From the NCBI GenBank assembly GCA_024684815.1, contig JAIKWL010000019.1:1-36032 (forward strand): a stretch of 36,032 nucleotides of DNA, in the 5' to 3' direction. This DNA is from Saccharofermentans sp. GTDB taxonomy: Bacteria; Bacillota; Clostridia; Saccharofermentanales; Saccharofermentanaceae. Of this stretch, positions 1-8,867 are shown piece by piece. Both the position numbers and the translations under genes were made by a program. The notes below the pieces were generated by a model. It had not been told where the DNA came from, did not search any database, and saw only the letters and a program-made list of their open reading frames with translations. Every line of letters starts with the position of its first letter. Within the stretch, counting starts at the first letter, position 1.

Positions 1-3000
1 ACTGTTACTCCGTCAGGACGGATTCCGTCACGGTTGTTGTCATCGTCCCATGTGCTTGTTACTACGATATCCTCCACTGATTTATGTGAATTGGTCAGTG
101 TGGTATCGTAACCTGATTCGCTGACAGTAAGTGTATAACCGGCAGGAACGTTTACTTCTTTCCAGGTGTATTTGATCTCCTTGCCGTTCTCATACTTATA
201 TTTGCCTACAGCAATAAATTTCCAGTTATTGCCTTCATTAAGTTCAGCCTTGGTTCCGTCAGATAATTCGACTTCGATCGATACGGGACGGATGCCGTCA
301 CTGTTGTTGTTATCGTTCCATACCTTGGAGACTGTCAGGTCGACCTTCTCCGGAATATGCACGTTATTGACAGTGAACTTATATCCTCCTGCTGTTGCCG
401 TAAGATCAGCGATATAGCTGCTCTTGTCAACAGTCTGGGTATAACCTGTATGTCCAGCAACTTCAGCAATAGGTGTGACGGACAATGTGTAATCGATCTC
501 ATCACCCTTATCGTCGAAGCGGATCATGTTGGGCCATGTGTATGTGTTGCTGTTGGCATCGTTTAATTCGACAGGATCACCTTCTGCAACACCGTTCTTC
601 ATGAGCTGGACTGTTATTCCGTCAGGACGGATACCGTCTCTGTTATCGTCATCGTCCCATGTGCTTGTTACGACAAGATCCTCACGTTCTTTTACGGTAA
701 CGTTGAAAGATACACGGACAGTGTCGCCAACACAGTTTGTCAATACTGCCTCTGCCTGAAACGACCCTACGTGAACACCTGTGAAGGTGTATGTTGATTT
801 AAGTGAAGAGTCATCACTGCGTGATAATCCCGTTTGCTGATCTAACGTTGCGATACTTTCATCGATATTAAGATACTCGATCTTATATGTTCCGTTTGTG
901 AGGATGTTATCCCCGTTATAAGTATTGTTGTTAACATATTCCTTGATAACTGCATCTGCTGATACTGTATCTCCGGTATACATTTCAATATCAGCTGCCT
1001 GTATCTCCGGCAGTTTGATAAATCCGGCAGATACCTTGTTGTAACCTCTTCTCGGATCCAGTTTTCCTAATACCAAAGTATTGGTCTCTCTGTCGAAATC
1101 CGAATCGTTTTCTACCATCATATATGGTTCAGATGATAAAGCAGTCAGCTTGGGAGTTGATCCGTCCTTGGTTTCAGGGAAATCGATCACGATATACTGT
1201 CCGTCTTCAGCACAGTTGGAATAAAACACAAATCTTCCACCCTGTCTTGTTCTTATTGAACCGTCTTCATAACCGGTTTCCGTTTCCGGATTCCAACCGA
1301 AGAAGTTATCTTTCTGACGGATAACATTACCGGAAGGATCATAGAGTGTAAGCTTTACACCATCTAAGTTCGAATCGCGATATGAAGTGTATTTACCGTT
1401 CTCATCATAAGTATCCCAGAATACATACCCCTCAATTGTTAAGCTGTCAAAGCGCCATTCGCATAATTCAAGACTTTGAGGGTCTATAAATCCGCCGTTT
1501 TTAGTCAGTCTGTATTTGAAGTTTCCTCCGGAATACGCATAGATGGAATATGTCTCTGATTTAGCATCTGTTTTGAGATCCAGACGGATATTAACCGATG
1601 TCTTCGGATCCATTACGCCCATTACGAGTTTTATACCCGTAACCGTATTCCAATCACTTATACTGTCAGCATTGACCCACACTGTTCCATCTGCTAAAGG
1701 ATCCTCAGCAGTCGTGTATGTAAACAACGGAACGACATTTGTATTATTGCCGATAACAGTCGGAGCTCCCCTCAGATAGAAATCCATTTCTGATTCGGGG
1801 GATTCCTTTGCGATGTCCTGCTGTGTTCCCGAAGAGATCTGCGATTCCATATATTTAATCGTTTTTCCCTTTCGGGGAAGTACCGTGATCGAAGTCATAT
1901 CGTAGATCGAGGATGCCAAAGGATCTCCCGGACCTGTAAGTGACCAGAGAGCATTCAGATCTTCCTCTTCTCCCGGAGTGAAGGTTATGTAATGATGAAC
2001 ATCATCGTAATAAGTCATATTCTTTCCCGGATCATAGCTGGCTCCGGTCTCCTGATGGAGGAGAACTTTTACTGTCCAGCTGCTGCCATCCTGATAGAAC
2101 AGTGACGAGGTATTATCTCCCGTCAGGCCCATGGTATCTGTCACTATATTGTTACCGTCAAACAAATAATACGTGTGGTTGTCATCGTAACCGCTCAGTT
2201 CATCTTCCGGAGTATTAACGGAACCATTGTAATTGCGGATAATATCTGAAAGATCATAATAGATCATTCCCACAGGATGATGCTCGCCTATCGTTGTCCC
2301 GGCAACTGTCTTGAATGCCAAACGGAAAGGACCGGTTACATTACCGTTGCGATGTATATGTCCACTGTAATGCAAAACATTGTTGCCGCTTAAGTTAATA
2401 TAATTATTCGAAGTCAAATAGTTTATACCTTTGTCTATCCAACTGTATTCTGATGCACCCTTTGGTATTTCGTAGGATCTTGTTCTGATAAAGCCGTCAA
2501 CAAACTCAAGTTTAAGGAAACGGTGTGGCTGGTTATTATCGTCATAAACAACAATAATGTCTGACCGTATATTCTGACCTGATACCGGATAACCCCAAAG
2601 CATGCTGTGATCAAGATCAGGCATAAATTCTTCATCGGTCAGTTCAATGTATATAGCTTCGTGTATATCTTCATACAAAAAAGTGGGATCCCAACCTACT
2701 TCTCTGAATAAAAGGTAGTCTCCTGCCTTGAACTGTGATTGACCGTTTACATCCCATGTTACTGAACTATCTTCAGCGGAAGAGTCACCAATACCTTCTC
2801 CCTGGTATATCGTTGCGGGTTCAGGCATACTGCATGTAAGAGAAAATGTTGCTTTCCTGTTATTTCTTACATGTACGCGTGGTACAGAACTGCTGGATGT
2901 GTATTTCATTGCCTTGCCTGTGATATGTTGACCGCATCTACAATGAGGACCGTTCTCGTCGGCAAGTTCTGTTATATCGAATGTAACTGAACCGCCTATC

Positions 3001-5759
3001 ATTATGCACCCGAACCGATCATCAACTTCAACATGAACTTTCTTATCAAGGAAAGGGATCTCATCATTTCTGTGCACTACAAGATCTTTCATAAGCCAGA
3101 TAACGGTTTTTGTATCATTCTCGTCATCATGGCTCAGATCAAATTCGCCACTATAAGAGAGCTTAACAGATGTAAAAGCATAACCGTCCGGCAGCGGGAG
3201 CCAACAATCCTTTACTCCCTTTTCATCGGTGATCTCCGGGATAGTTACACTGTTTGTATAGATGTCATGCTCTTTGTTTTCGGCTGTATAGTTAAACGTC
3301 CATCCCGAAAGCCTCGGCATTGCCGTAAATTCACCGGTAAAGAAGGCGATCATTTGATCATTGGTAATGTTTACCAAGTTGGCACCGCCCATTGAACCTG
3401 TCGTATCTTTTTTAAATTTCAGTGTGATCTCGGGATCGTGTACTGAATCAAATCTTGTTCCATAGTTTCCTATTTCAAATCCGACATCACCGACACTTGC
3501 CGTTTTACCGCTGTTGAAATATGCTTCAGAATTATCTTTGCCTTGTCCGATGAGTTCCGGGCACACCTTGGGCTGACAGCCTTGACATATAAGGCGGAAC
3601 CACAATACTGCTTCCACACTTTGAACAGTGGCCTCGGTCTGTCCGGGAAGCAGCATGCTTGTTGACATTTCCGGAGGAATATACATACCGTCTCTGAAAA
3701 CGGAGTCGTAATACTCACGGTACTTAACCTGAACCTGAACGGCTTGCGGCAGGTGATCAGAACAGGTCTCATCTGTACAGTGATTAACTTCAATATCAAA
3801 ATATGTGTAAAGAAGATCAGCTTCTCCCGGATAATCCCAAATAGAAAGGCGCGACCAATTAACCCGAACTTTCTTTACACGTACTTCTTCGGGGAATTCA
3901 TAACTTCCTCCGCCATCTCCTGTAGTGATCGCGAGGCCTGAATTAATTGCGTCAACAACACTCTGATCTGCATAGGTCCACGTGTCATCATCCCAGGTCG
4001 TATACGCAATACTTACAAGGACAGGTCTTTCTGAAGGATCCATAAGCGATTGTCTGTGTTCGTTCAGTCTGATCTTCAAGGGTTCGATCTGGTACGGGAA
4101 ATCATATTCCTGAGTAACCGGCCCGTCATAATTCGGGTAATACGTTTTGGTTGCTGTGTCTTGAATTCCGTTATAGATTGTAGTGAACTCAATATTCGCA
4201 TGTTTTTTCCCTACAGAAATATCCTGTTTTGTAGTGTAGGTTGCAATACGTTCCGAGGGATACGTTGTACGCAGATCAAAGTACTCTTTTGTTCCCGTTA
4301 TTATTTCCGGACCCCTGACTTCTGCAGTTCTTGTCTTCTGACCGTTACCAGGCAGTCTGAATGTTATTTGAGTGTTCTCTGCAAGATAACTCGTTGCCGG
4401 TTCAAGCGCATTAGAAATGTCTGCCAGATTCCATTTTAAAGTCATGCCGGCAAGAAGCTGCGTCATGCCTACCGTGTCTGCATTAAAGACTCTGGCCGGA
4501 GGTGTCAGATCATAATAATATGCATTTTTATCCGGATCAAAAGTTCTTTCCCCGACTGTCCAATCGCCCCAGTTCAAATTAAAACTCGATCTTAACAGAT
4601 CCGTGGTGTTATATACGTCCGTTCCCGGGCCGGCTATTCCTTTCAGGCGCACACGATCAGTCGGCTCATAAAATCTTATGCTGATGATCTCCATCAGAGC
4701 TCCGCCATCATTATAGGCACCCGGCATATCAAATCTGGGAGCACCGTTTTTGTATCCGTTGAAAATATTAGTCCACTTGTCGTATGTACATATCTTGTCA
4801 AGATATATGTTGGTATAGCTCACATTCTCATTCGATATGGGAGATACTGTAACCTTGTATGAATGTGAATAGTTTGAAGACTTCGTGACTGAGACTGTTG
4901 CATCAGGATTGTAGTAAGGGGTGCCTTCCCAAAGAACACATTCCTCACCCTTTGTTCCTTCAGTCAGAACATCCTTCAGTTTGCTGTTTTTCGGAAGTGT
5001 GTATTCAGTTGCAGCGATCCTTGCCGTAGGAAGAACTTCACTGTCAATTAATTCAAGAACCTGTTCATCAGTAAGTCCGACATGCTTCATCAAGAATCCG
5101 ATAGTGCAGTCGGTTTTGTCAGCTCCTGTCGTGAGTCTGATCGCCATCTTTCCCTGTTCGAGTAATACAGCCTCATTAAAGAATTCATTCTTCTCAGGAA
5201 TAGCGGCAAAGTCAGCACCGATATCAAGACAATCGATAACGAGAACGACATTCTCCAGATTTGAATATCTGTAGTTTACAAGGAACCCCTGATTCTGTGT
5301 TTTTTCCATAACATAACTGGTTCCTGAAGGGAAATCCGTCTCGTCTCTTGTAATGGAAAGACGTGCGATCTCTCCATCAGTCGCAGGTGCAGCCAAAGCA
5401 CCTTCACTGGCAGGATCTTCTTCCGCATCTATTACTTCTTCATCAGATCCGTCTTCAGGAGTATTATCTGCTTCTTCCAAAGAAACACCTGATTGGTCAT
5501 CTTCGGTATCAATATCATCTGAGATGCCCGTCTCATCTTCTTCGGCGGGAGTGTCTGAATCAGGGATTTCCTGATAATACATGACATCAGACTGATCCTC
5601 AGCATTTTCCTCAGTATCTGAGTATCCGGCTGCTGCCTGTGTTTCGTTTCCGTTAAGTCCGTCCGCAAGAACAGAGATTGGGAAGACTCCTGCGATCATT
5701 ACCATGACGATGAGCAGAGAAACAGTTCGTTTAATTGTTTTACGGATTTTTCTATTCAT
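1..5759 (-). CDS. Giant secreted surface protein with SdrD-like, Ig-like and Cna B-type repeat domains (3' end outside window)
   Basis: An open frame runs from an ATG at 5759 to the left edge, giving about 1,919 residues with no stop found. The start is preceded by a GGGGG ribosome site. Residues 1-32 form a signal peptide (basic MNRKIRKTIKR, hydrophobic core, then VLA before an acidic Ser/Glu/Asp-rich linker to about residue 110). A large beta-rich region of unknown fold follows, with scattered Cys pairs (HCTDETC, CQPKVC, HCRC). Near residue 1,440 a stretch beginning EGYVFWDTYDENG resembles SdrD_B/carboxypeptidase-regulatory-like domains. An Ig-like region (about 1,583-1,688) precedes Cna B-type repeats with the signature TWDDDNNRDGIRPDG at coordinates about 625-680 and 20-60, and a variant (VWNDNNNSDGIRP) at about 290-335. 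Cna B domains usually form isopeptide-stabilised stalks of adhesins. The anchor (LPXTG or other) lies outside the window, so cell-wall attachment is inferred. Confidence 0.9.
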   Translation of the reverse strand, partial: MNRKIRKTIKRTVSLLIVMVMIAGVFPISVLADGLNGNETQAAAGYSDTEENAEDQSDVMYYQEIPDSDTPAEEDETGISDDIDTEDDQSGVSLEEADNTPEDGSDEEVIDAEEDPASEGALAAPATDGEIARLSITRDETDFPSGTSYVMEKTQNQGFLVNYRYSNLENVVLVIDCLDIGADFAAIPEKNEFFNEAVLLEQGKMAIRLTTGADKTDCTIGFLMKHVGLTDEQVLELIDSEVLPTARIAATEYTLPKNSKLKDVLTEGTKGEECVLWEGTPYYNPDATVSVTKSSNYSHSYKVTVSPISNENVSYTNIYLDKICTYDKWTNIFNGYKNGAPRFDMPGAYNDGGALMEIISIRFYEPTDRVRLKGIAGPGTDVYNTTDLLRSSFNLNWGDWTVGERTFDPDKNAYYYDLTPPARVFNADTVGMTQLLAGMTLKWNLADISNALEPATSYLAENTQITFRLPGNGQKTRTAEVRGPEIITGTKEYFDLRTTYPSERIATYTTKQDISVGKKHANIEFTTIYNGIQDTATKTYYPNYDGPVTQEYDFPYQIEPLKIRLNEHRQSLMDPSERPVLVSIAYTTWDDDTWTYADQSVVDAINSGLAITTGDGGGSYEFPEEVRVKKVRVNWSRLSIWDYPGEADLLYTYFDIEVNHCTDETCSDHLPQAVQVQVKYREYYDSVFRDGMYIPPEMSTSMLLPGQTEATVQSVEAVLWFRLICQGCQPKVCPELIGQGKDNSEAYFNSGKTASVGDVGFEIGNYGTRFDSVHDPEITLKFKKDTTGSMGGANLVNITNDQMIAFFTGEFTAMPRLSGWTFNYTAENKEHDIYTNSVTIPEITDEKGVKDCWLPLPDGYAFTSVKLSYSGEFDLSHDDENDTKTVIWLMKDLVVHRNDEIPFLDKKVHVEVDDRFGCIMIGGSVTFDITELADENGPHCRCGQHITGKAMKYTSSSSVPRVHVRNNRKATFSLTCSMPEPATIYQGEGIGDSSAEDSSVTWDVNGQSQFKAGDYLLFREVGWDPTFLYEDIHEAIYIELTDEEFMPDLDHSMLWGYPVSGQNIRSDIIVVYDDNNQPHRFLKLEFVDGFIRTRSYEIPKGASEYSWIDKGINYLTSNNYINLSGNNVLHYSGHIHRNGNVTGPFRLAFKTVAGTTIGEHHPVGMIYYDLSDIIRNYNGSVNTPEDELSGYDDNHTYYLFDGNNIVTDTMGLTGDNTSSLFYQDGSSWTVKVLLHQETGASYDPGKNMTYYDDVHHYITFTPGEEEDLNALWSLTGPGDPLASSIYDMTSITVLPRKGKTIKYMESQISSGTQQDIAKESPESEMDFYLRGAPTVIGNNTNVVPLFTYTTAEDPLADGTVWVNADSISDWNTVTGIKLVMGVMDPKTSVNIRLDLKTDAKSETYSIYAYSGGNFKYRLTKNGGFIDPQSLELCEWRFDSLTIEGYVFWDTYDENGKYTSYRDSNLDGVKLTLYDPSGNVIRQKDNFFGWNPETETGYEDGSIRTRQGGRFVFYSNCAEDGQYIVIDFPETKDGSTPKLTALSSEPYMMVENDSDFDRETNTLVLGKLDPRRGYNKVSAGFIKLPEIQAADIEMYTGDTVSADAVIKEYVNNNTYNGDNILTNGTYKIEYLNIDESIATLDQQTGLSRSDDSSLKSTYTFTGVHVGSFQAEAVLTNCVGDTVRVSFNVTVKEREDLVVTSTWDDDDNRDGIRPDGITVQLMKNGVAEGDPVELNDANSNTYTWPNMIRFDDKGDEIDYTLSVTPIAEVAGHTGYTQTVDKSSYIADLTATAGGYKFTVNNVHIPEKVDLTVSKVWNDNNNSDGIRPVSIEVELSDGTKAELNEGNNWKFIAVGKYKYENGKEIKYTWKEVNVPAGYTLTVSESGYDTTLTNSHKSVEDIVVTSTWDDDNNRDGIRPDGVT

Positions 5760-6107
5760 ATGTACCCCCGTTTGAACGACAATGGTTCATATTTTGTTCA
5801 TAATTCATTCAAAAATAATCCTGAAACCCCATGTATGTATATCACATTTCTTGTTTTTGTTTATGTTTCTCGTGTTTTATGAACAAAGTGTGTATTAGTT
5901 GTTAATTGTCGAACAGTTATTGGTGGATTGTTTATTAATTATATATATGCAATGTTCTCTTAGGCACGCAGAAACGGTATCTGCGGGTCATTTCAATTCT
6001 CTGTCACATTTGGATCACATGTGATCCAAACGGCAGTGTAACATTGTTACATTTTCGGAAATCCGGACGAAAAGAGCTGCATTTTAATACAGCTCAGAAA
6101 GTTTTAT
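5760..6107. other. 348-bp gap upstream of the giant surface-protein gene
   Basis: No convincing gene is visible. The gap is AT-rich and holds several symmetric elements: an 11-bp inverted repeat TTTGTTCATAA (5793-5803) with TTATGAACAAA (5877-5887); a minus-strand TATAAT (plus 5938-5943) without a clear -35; a CGCAGA/TCTGCG stem (5967-5985); and two palindromes at 6009-6030 and 6037-6051. A promoter for the surface-protein gene should lie here, probably with a long leader, but I cannot fix it. Confidence 0.6.
6009..6051. promoter_or_regulatory. Two adjacent perfect palindromes, possible operators
   Basis: 6009-6030 is a perfect 22-bp palindrome (arm TTTGGATCACA). Six bases on, 6037-6051 is TGTAACA-T-TGTTACA, two 7-bp arms around one base. 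Neither is followed by a T-run in either direction, so a terminator is less likely than protein-binding sites. They lie about 250-290 bp upstream of the surface-protein start and just past the 3' end of the EF-Tu-D2-like gene. Confidence 0.5.
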
Positions 6108-6434
6108 TCAGATCTTAATGTGCAGGACCGTACCTTTAACGATCCCGTATTGTTCACCGTTTTCAAGGCATAGAGCTACATTGGTATCAGTCGCGGTTTT
6201 AACTTTGGTCCTGAAGATGTTCAATTCCTTGATCAGTATAAGATCATTCTCATCGGCACCTTCGATATAGACCTTATCACCGGTCCTGACAGTTCCGTTG
6301 ATCCGGCCTACAACGACAAGGTCGCCGGGTGTTGTCAACTTGAAAGTATCCTCTACGACATAAGTTCCGCCGTTTGAGATCTGATCAGGATCATTGTTAT
6401 CATTCTTGCTGAACAGGTTTCCAAATAAACTCAT
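6108..6434 (-). CDS. Stand-alone EF-Tu domain-2-like beta-barrel protein
   Basis: 108 residues. After a short polar N-terminus (MSLFGNLFSKND) the segment at about residues 25-58 (VEDTFKL...GDLVVVGRINGTVRTGDKVYI) follows the pattern of domain 2 of translational GTPases, in which a conserved GRI/GRV turn and a GD turn shape a small beta barrel; the C-terminal half (VALCLENG, KGTVLHI) completes such a barrel. There is no G domain, so it is not a translation factor. Small proteins of this type are known in Clostridia without a clear role. The start has a GAGG ribosome site nine bases upstream. It appears to be transcribed alone or after the small membrane ORF behind it. Confidence 0.75.
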   Translation of the reverse strand: MSLFGNLFSKNDNNDPDQISNGGTYVVEDTFKLTTPGDLVVVGRINGTVRTGDKVYIEGADENDLILIKELNIFRTKVKTATDTNVALCLENGEQYGIVKGTVLHIKI

Positions 6435-6483
6435 CTTTCACATCCTCATTGTTTATTCACAGCTTCATTATAACCCTTTAATG

Positions 6484-6669
6484 CTATCGTCCGATGCTGT
6501 AAAACTTTAGCGCATTAGCGATCATATGATAAATGCAGGCCGGCGATACTATGAACAGTAAAACAGAAAAGATAAAGCTGAACAGATACTGTCTTATCAT
6601 TTTCCGGACTGCCATTTTTATCAGACTTATCAGAAGAACGCATGCACTGACCGCCAATACAAAAAGCAA
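6484..6669 (-). CDS. Possible small two-helix membrane protein
   Basis: 61 residues if started at TTG 6669, with two hydrophobic stretches (LFVLAVSACVLLISLI and YLFSFIFSVLLFIVS) separated by a basic loop (KMAVRKMIRQ). It follows the 2H phosphoesterase gene by 20 bases on the same strand. No good ribosome site precedes the TTG; an AAAGGA at the end of the upstream gene could serve an ATT or ATA start instead. The composition is that of a real membrane hairpin, but the start problem and small size keep confidence low. Confidence 0.4.
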   Translation of the reverse strand: MLFVLAVSACVLLISLIKMAVRKMIRQYLFSFIFSVLLFIVSPACIYHMIANALKFYSIGR

Positions 6670-6689
6670 AAAATCACTTGCTGAAATTA

Positions 6690-7193
6690 TTATCCTTTAA
6701 GTTCCACTGAGGCGATCTCTCTTGTCGGCCAGAATGCGCAAAGATGGAGTTTTGTTATCTTCCCAACAAGCGGATGGAATGACTTAACGACCAATGGCAG
6801 TGCGCTTTGTATAACATCCGGTTCATCGATCAGTATTGTTGTATGAGGTGTCCACGGATGCTCCTGAACAACGCCAAGATCACATGCATCATGGAGTCTG
6901 TCGAGTTCCAGATTTCTTTCCGGTCCTGCGAAAAGAACACTGCCTCCCTCAAACATTCCGATATGACTTAAGTGCACTTCAAAAGGCGCATGTCCGGCAG
7001 CAACTTTCTTCATCAATTCAACAGCTTCCGCTTCCTTATCAAGCGTATAAGTTGACATAGTAATATGGTGAGGCAGTCCCAGTGTCTGCTTTCCAACAAA
7101 CCCTGCCTTATTCAGATCGTCATACCAGCCTGCTAAAACTTTCTGAGTCTCATCATCCCAGTCTGCCATTAAAACCAGTATCTTTTCAGCCAT
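6690..7193 (-). CDS. 2H phosphoesterase superfamily protein (2'-5' RNA ligase-like)
   Basis: 167 residues from the ATG at 7193, chosen because AGGAGA lies eight bases upstream and the start sits one base after the TGA of the preceding gene; a longer frame to 7262 would overlap that gene. Two HxT motifs about 75 residues apart (H43-I-T45 in LPHHITMSTY and H117-T-T119 in WTPHTTILID) are the catalytic signature of 2H enzymes, which act on 2',3'-cyclic or 2'-5' phosphodiester bonds of RNA or small nucleotides. The length is typical of bacterial ThpR/LigT-like proteins. The substrate cannot be told from sequence. It is translationally coupled to the serine hydrolase gene upstream. Confidence 0.85.
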   Translation of the reverse strand: MAEKILVLMADWDDETQKVLAGWYDDLNKAGFVGKQTLGLPHHITMSTYTLDKEAEAVELMKKVAAGHAPFEVHLSHIGMFEGGSVLFAGPERNLELDRLHDACDLGVVQEHPWTPHTTILIDEPDVIQSALPLVVKSFHPLVGKITKLHLCAFWPTREIASVELKG

Positions 7194-7194
7194 A

Positions 7195-8046
7195 TCATTC
7201 TCCTGTTTTCCCGATATCAAGTATATGCTTTTCCATGCTCTCGAGAAGATCATTTGAATCATCCTCGATGTGCGACAGATATGTCACGATAATACCGCGG
7301 GCCGGAAGGATATAGCATTTCTGTTTCCATTTGCCGTTGATGCTGTAACCGTCACGGTACTTCCAGATATAAAAACCATAGCCTCCCTCTCTGTTCATCT
7401 GCTGAACGGAAGTCGCCATCTTAACATAATCTTCAGAGACAATACGTCTGCCTTCATAAACGCCGCCGTTCATTAGAAGGATACCGAACTTGCTCAGATC
7501 GTGAACACTCATCTTCATTCCTGAAGCTCCGTAGAAATATCCTTCCGGACTGTATGAATATTCGAATCTCTCAATACCCAGAGGCGAGAAGATCTCATCT
7601 TCGATAAACTTTCCAAGATCAGAACCAAGTACGTTCGCAAGCGCAACACCCACCAGATAAGTGCATATGTTGCTGTAATTAAATCCGCGTTCTTCAGGAT
7701 CCGTGTCACAGTTAAGCGCGAACTTTATCCAGTTATCACCTTCTGCTCTGAACGGAAGATCCAATATCGACATAGTAAGAAGCCTTCTGATCGTAACCTC
7801 TTCCCATCCCGGTTTTGCAGGTGCGGAAATATATCTCATGACCGGATCATCAAGGCCTATCAGTCCTCTGTCATACATGATGCCGAAAGCAACGGACAAA
7901 ACCGTCTTCGTCGCAGAATACAGATCGTGGATACCCTCTGTGGTATCTCCCCAGGAATGTATCAGTCTGCCATCCTTATAGATTTCGGCCCCGAAAACGT
8001 TCCACCCGTTTTTCTCGATGTCATTAACAAAAGAATCAAAATCCAT
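7195..8046 (-). CDS. Serine hydrolase of the beta-lactamase (class C/PBP4*) family, cytoplasmic
   Basis: 283 residues. S44-A-T-K47 in DLYSATKTVLS is the SxxK catalytic motif, and Y124-S-N126 in GFNYSNICTY is the YxN motif of this family. The C-terminal HLSHIED may occupy the place of the third (KTG/HTG) motif, but this is unclear. There is no signal peptide, so it is probably an intracellular esterase or peptidase-like enzyme and not an antibiotic-resistance lactamase. A GGAAGGA site lies about seven bases before the ATG. It is flanked on the same strand by a racemase-family gene (45-bp gap) and the 2H phosphoesterase gene (1-bp gap), which suggests one operon. Confidence 0.85.
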   Translation of the reverse strand: MDFDSFVNDIEKNGWNVFGAEIYKDGRLIHSWGDTTEGIHDLYSATKTVLSVAFGIMYDRGLIGLDDPVMRYISAPAKPGWEEVTIRRLLTMSILDLPFRAEGDNWIKFALNCDTDPEERGFNYSNICTYLVGVALANVLGSDLGKFIEDEIFSPLGIERFEYSYSPEGYFYGASGMKMSVHDLSKFGILLMNGGVYEGRRIVSEDYVKMATSVQQMNREGGYGFYIWKYRDGYSINGKWKQKCYILPARGIIVTYLSHIEDDSNDLLESMEKHILDIGKTGE

Positions 8047-8091
8047 TTTTATTTCCTTCCCTGCCCCATCAATAAACTGTTCTGCTAAAGA

Positions 8092-8781
8092 TCATCCGGC
8101 CAGTCCGATCAGTTTCCTGATGTGAATGTCAACCGCATCAAAGCATTCGACAGGACAATTTCCGCTGTTCAGGATCAACGGAAGTTCAGTGCATCCCAGA
8201 ATGATTCCCTCAATGCCATATTCTTCCTTCATGCGGTTAATGATATCTGTCAGTTCTTTAAGCGTGGATTCTTTGATGATACCGATTTCGAGCTCTTCAT
8301 AGATCCTCGCGGCAACTGTTTCCCTGTCTTCTTTATTCGGAACGAAAACCTCCACTCCGGCATTGATCAGATCTTTTTTCATGTAGTCTCTTTCCATGGT
8401 AAATGCAGTGCCGAGAAGTCCTACCTTCTTTATTCCTTTGGAGACCACTTCTTCACATACGGCTTTGGGAATACTTACGATCGGCTTATCAAATCCTGCA
8501 GCCAATTCATCGTATACAACATGGCAGGTTATAGCCGTAAGAGCGATCACTTCCGCATCACACTTTGCAAGGTTGTCAAGTTTCTCTTTAAGATAAGATG
8601 CGAGAAGATCCGTGTTGGAATCCTCGACATATCCCCACATCTTTCTGAAATCAACGCTCTCGATGACGATCTCGGGCATAGCCTTGCCGCCTGTTATCCT
8701 GTCCATCTCCTCGTTGAGCTTTTTATAATACATAACTGTGGATTCGGGACCTGTCCCTCCGACCAAACCGATCTTCTTCAT
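8092..8781 (-). CDS. Aspartate/glutamate racemase-family protein with altered first catalytic site
   Basis: 229 residues, the usual length for the Asp/Glu/hydantoin racemase family. The N-terminal GLVGGTGPEST matches the family's first motif (GGMGPxAT or GGMSWEST), and LGCTELPLIL with C197 is the second catalytic cysteine region. The first catalytic motif, normally CNTAH (or TNTMH in YgeA-type enzymes), reads A83-I-T-C-H87, so the first catalytic residue is Ala and a Cys appears three residues later. Racemases use two thiols or a Thr/Cys pair; this protein may be one-sided, act on another substrate or not racemise. AGAGGT lies six bases before the ATG. It is divergent from the C_GCAxxG-type gene. 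Confidence 0.85.
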   Translation of the reverse strand: MKKIGLVGGTGPESTVMYYKKLNEEMDRITGGKAMPEIVIESVDFRKMWGYVEDSNTDLLASYLKEKLDNLAKCDAEVIALTAITCHVVYDELAAGFDKPIVSIPKAVCEEVVSKGIKKVGLLGTAFTMERDYMKKDLINAGVEVFVPNKEDRETVAARIYEELEIGIIKESTLKELTDIINRMKEEYGIEGIILGCTELPLILNSGNCPVECFDAVDIHIRKLIGLAG

Positions 8782-8800
8782 AAACGACCTCTTTATAGTT

Positions 8801-8832
8801 TTTACAAATTATAACCCTTGATATGCTAATAT
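8801..8832. promoter_or_regulatory. Overlapping divergent promoters between racemase-family and redox-protein genes
   Basis: The 86-bp gap carries a minus-strand TATAAT (plus 8808-8813, read as ATTATA) for the racemase-family gene. On the plus strand TGCTAATAT (8825-8832) forms an extended -10, with TTTACA at 8801-8806 as a loosely spaced -35. The two cores overlap, so firing should be mutually exclusive. Confidence 0.5.
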
Positions 8833-8867
8833 GAATCCGACTGAATACACAAGCGGAAGGCGTTTTT

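Noticed and set aside
3033-4439. Several plus-strand ORFs of 65-129 residues and a 109-residue minus-strand ORF in another frame
   Set aside because: All lie inside the giant surface-protein frame, lack ribosome sites and have shadow-type composition.
5353-5584. Two Ser- or Leu/His-rich plus-strand ORFs
   Set aside because: They are reverse readings of the acidic Ser/Glu/Asp linker of the surface protein.
7195-8046. Antibiotic-resistance beta-lactamase
   Set aside because: No signal peptide and the family includes many esterases and peptidases; only SxxK and YxN are shown.
8122-8814. 230-residue plus-strand ORF
   Set aside because: Antisense to the racemase-family gene, which has clear motifs and a ribosome site; Cys/Phe-rich composition is that of a shadow frame.
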